Source: Mycobacteriales bacterium
Lineage (GTDB): Bacteria > Actinomycetota > Actinomycetes > Mycobacteriales > SCTD01
Direction: 5' to 3'
Assembly (NCBI GenBank): GCA_040902655.1
Contig: JBBDWV010000045.1
Span: forward strand, 1-37,358
Length of the DNA: 37,358 nucleotides
Part shown: one piece after another, positions 37,342-37,358 of the stretch
How the letters are laid out: each line of letters starts with the position of its first letter
Numbering within the stretch: the stretch's first letter is position 1
The notes under the pieces: model-generated
Database searches by the model: none
What the model was told of the DNA's origin: nothing
Seen by the model: the letters and a program-made list of their open reading frames with translations, nothing else
Program-made: the position numbers and the translations under genes

Positions 37342-37358
37342 TGCGCGGCCGGGGGCGG

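Overview
This window is chromosomal DNA from a high-GC, mycothiol-type actinobacterium. The evidence is the core gene order coaE-uvrB-terC-MBL hydrolase-uvrA-uvrC-rapZ-yvcK-whiA-gap-pgk-tpiA, an SsgA-like protein, WhiA, a mycothiol-dependent maleylpyruvate-isomerase-family enzyme, frequent GTG starts and several apparently leaderless promoters. A spore-forming or formerly spore-forming lineage near the Frankia/Geodermatophilus/Sporichthya groups would fit. I cannot name a genus from sequence alone.

Layout. (1) 1-4205: coaE, a secreted TIM-barrel-like protein of unknown function, and uvrB. (2) 4285-7308: a tightly overlapping trio of GT4 glycosyltransferase, SAM methyltransferase and alpha/alpha-toroid protein, with no recognised product. 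(3) 7436-9542: a DUF4242 protein followed by a SARP-type BTAD regulator. (4) 9520-11330: a convergent small methyltransferase, then terC behind a clear yybP-ykoY manganese riboswitch with a Shine-Dalgarno-sequestering hairpin. (5) 11383-14115: a scarred region with a 61-bp near-perfect direct repeat of the 3' end of the MBL-hydrolase gene. One copy ends the intact gene at 14055 and the other is stranded at 11527 next to a headless serine-recombinase fragment. A small secreted peptide and a secreted PGRP-type amidase lie between the copies, so this looks like the footprint of an old integrated element. (6) 14724-21318: an accessory catabolic island with a divergent GntR/FCD regulator and genes for a VOC protein, a mycothiol-type isomerase, a class III CoA-transferase, a SnoaL-like protein, an acyl-CoA ligase and a citryl-CoA-lyase-like protein. 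It sits between the MBL gene and uvrA, which are neighbours in some other actinobacteria. (7) 21366-28495: uvrA, a secreted LVIVD-type propeller, an SsgA-like protein on the minus strand, and uvrC. (8) 28530-37341: rapZ-yvcK-whiA, an orphan hypothetical gene, gap-pgk-tpiA, and an oligopeptide-type ABC substrate-binding lipoprotein.

How the genes work together. UvrA, UvrB and UvrC make up the complete nucleotide-excision repair incision machinery. gap, pgk and tpiA form a glycolytic operon, next to the rapZ-yvcK-whiA module that links cell-wall metabolism to development. TerC is predicted to be made when Mn2+ is high. The island probably activates a small carboxylic acid to its CoA ester, rearranges it and cleaves it. 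Its substrate is unknown and its terminal lyase-like protein appears to lack the usual catalytic aspartate. No tRNA, rRNA, CRISPR array, intact transposase or convincing intrinsic terminator was seen.
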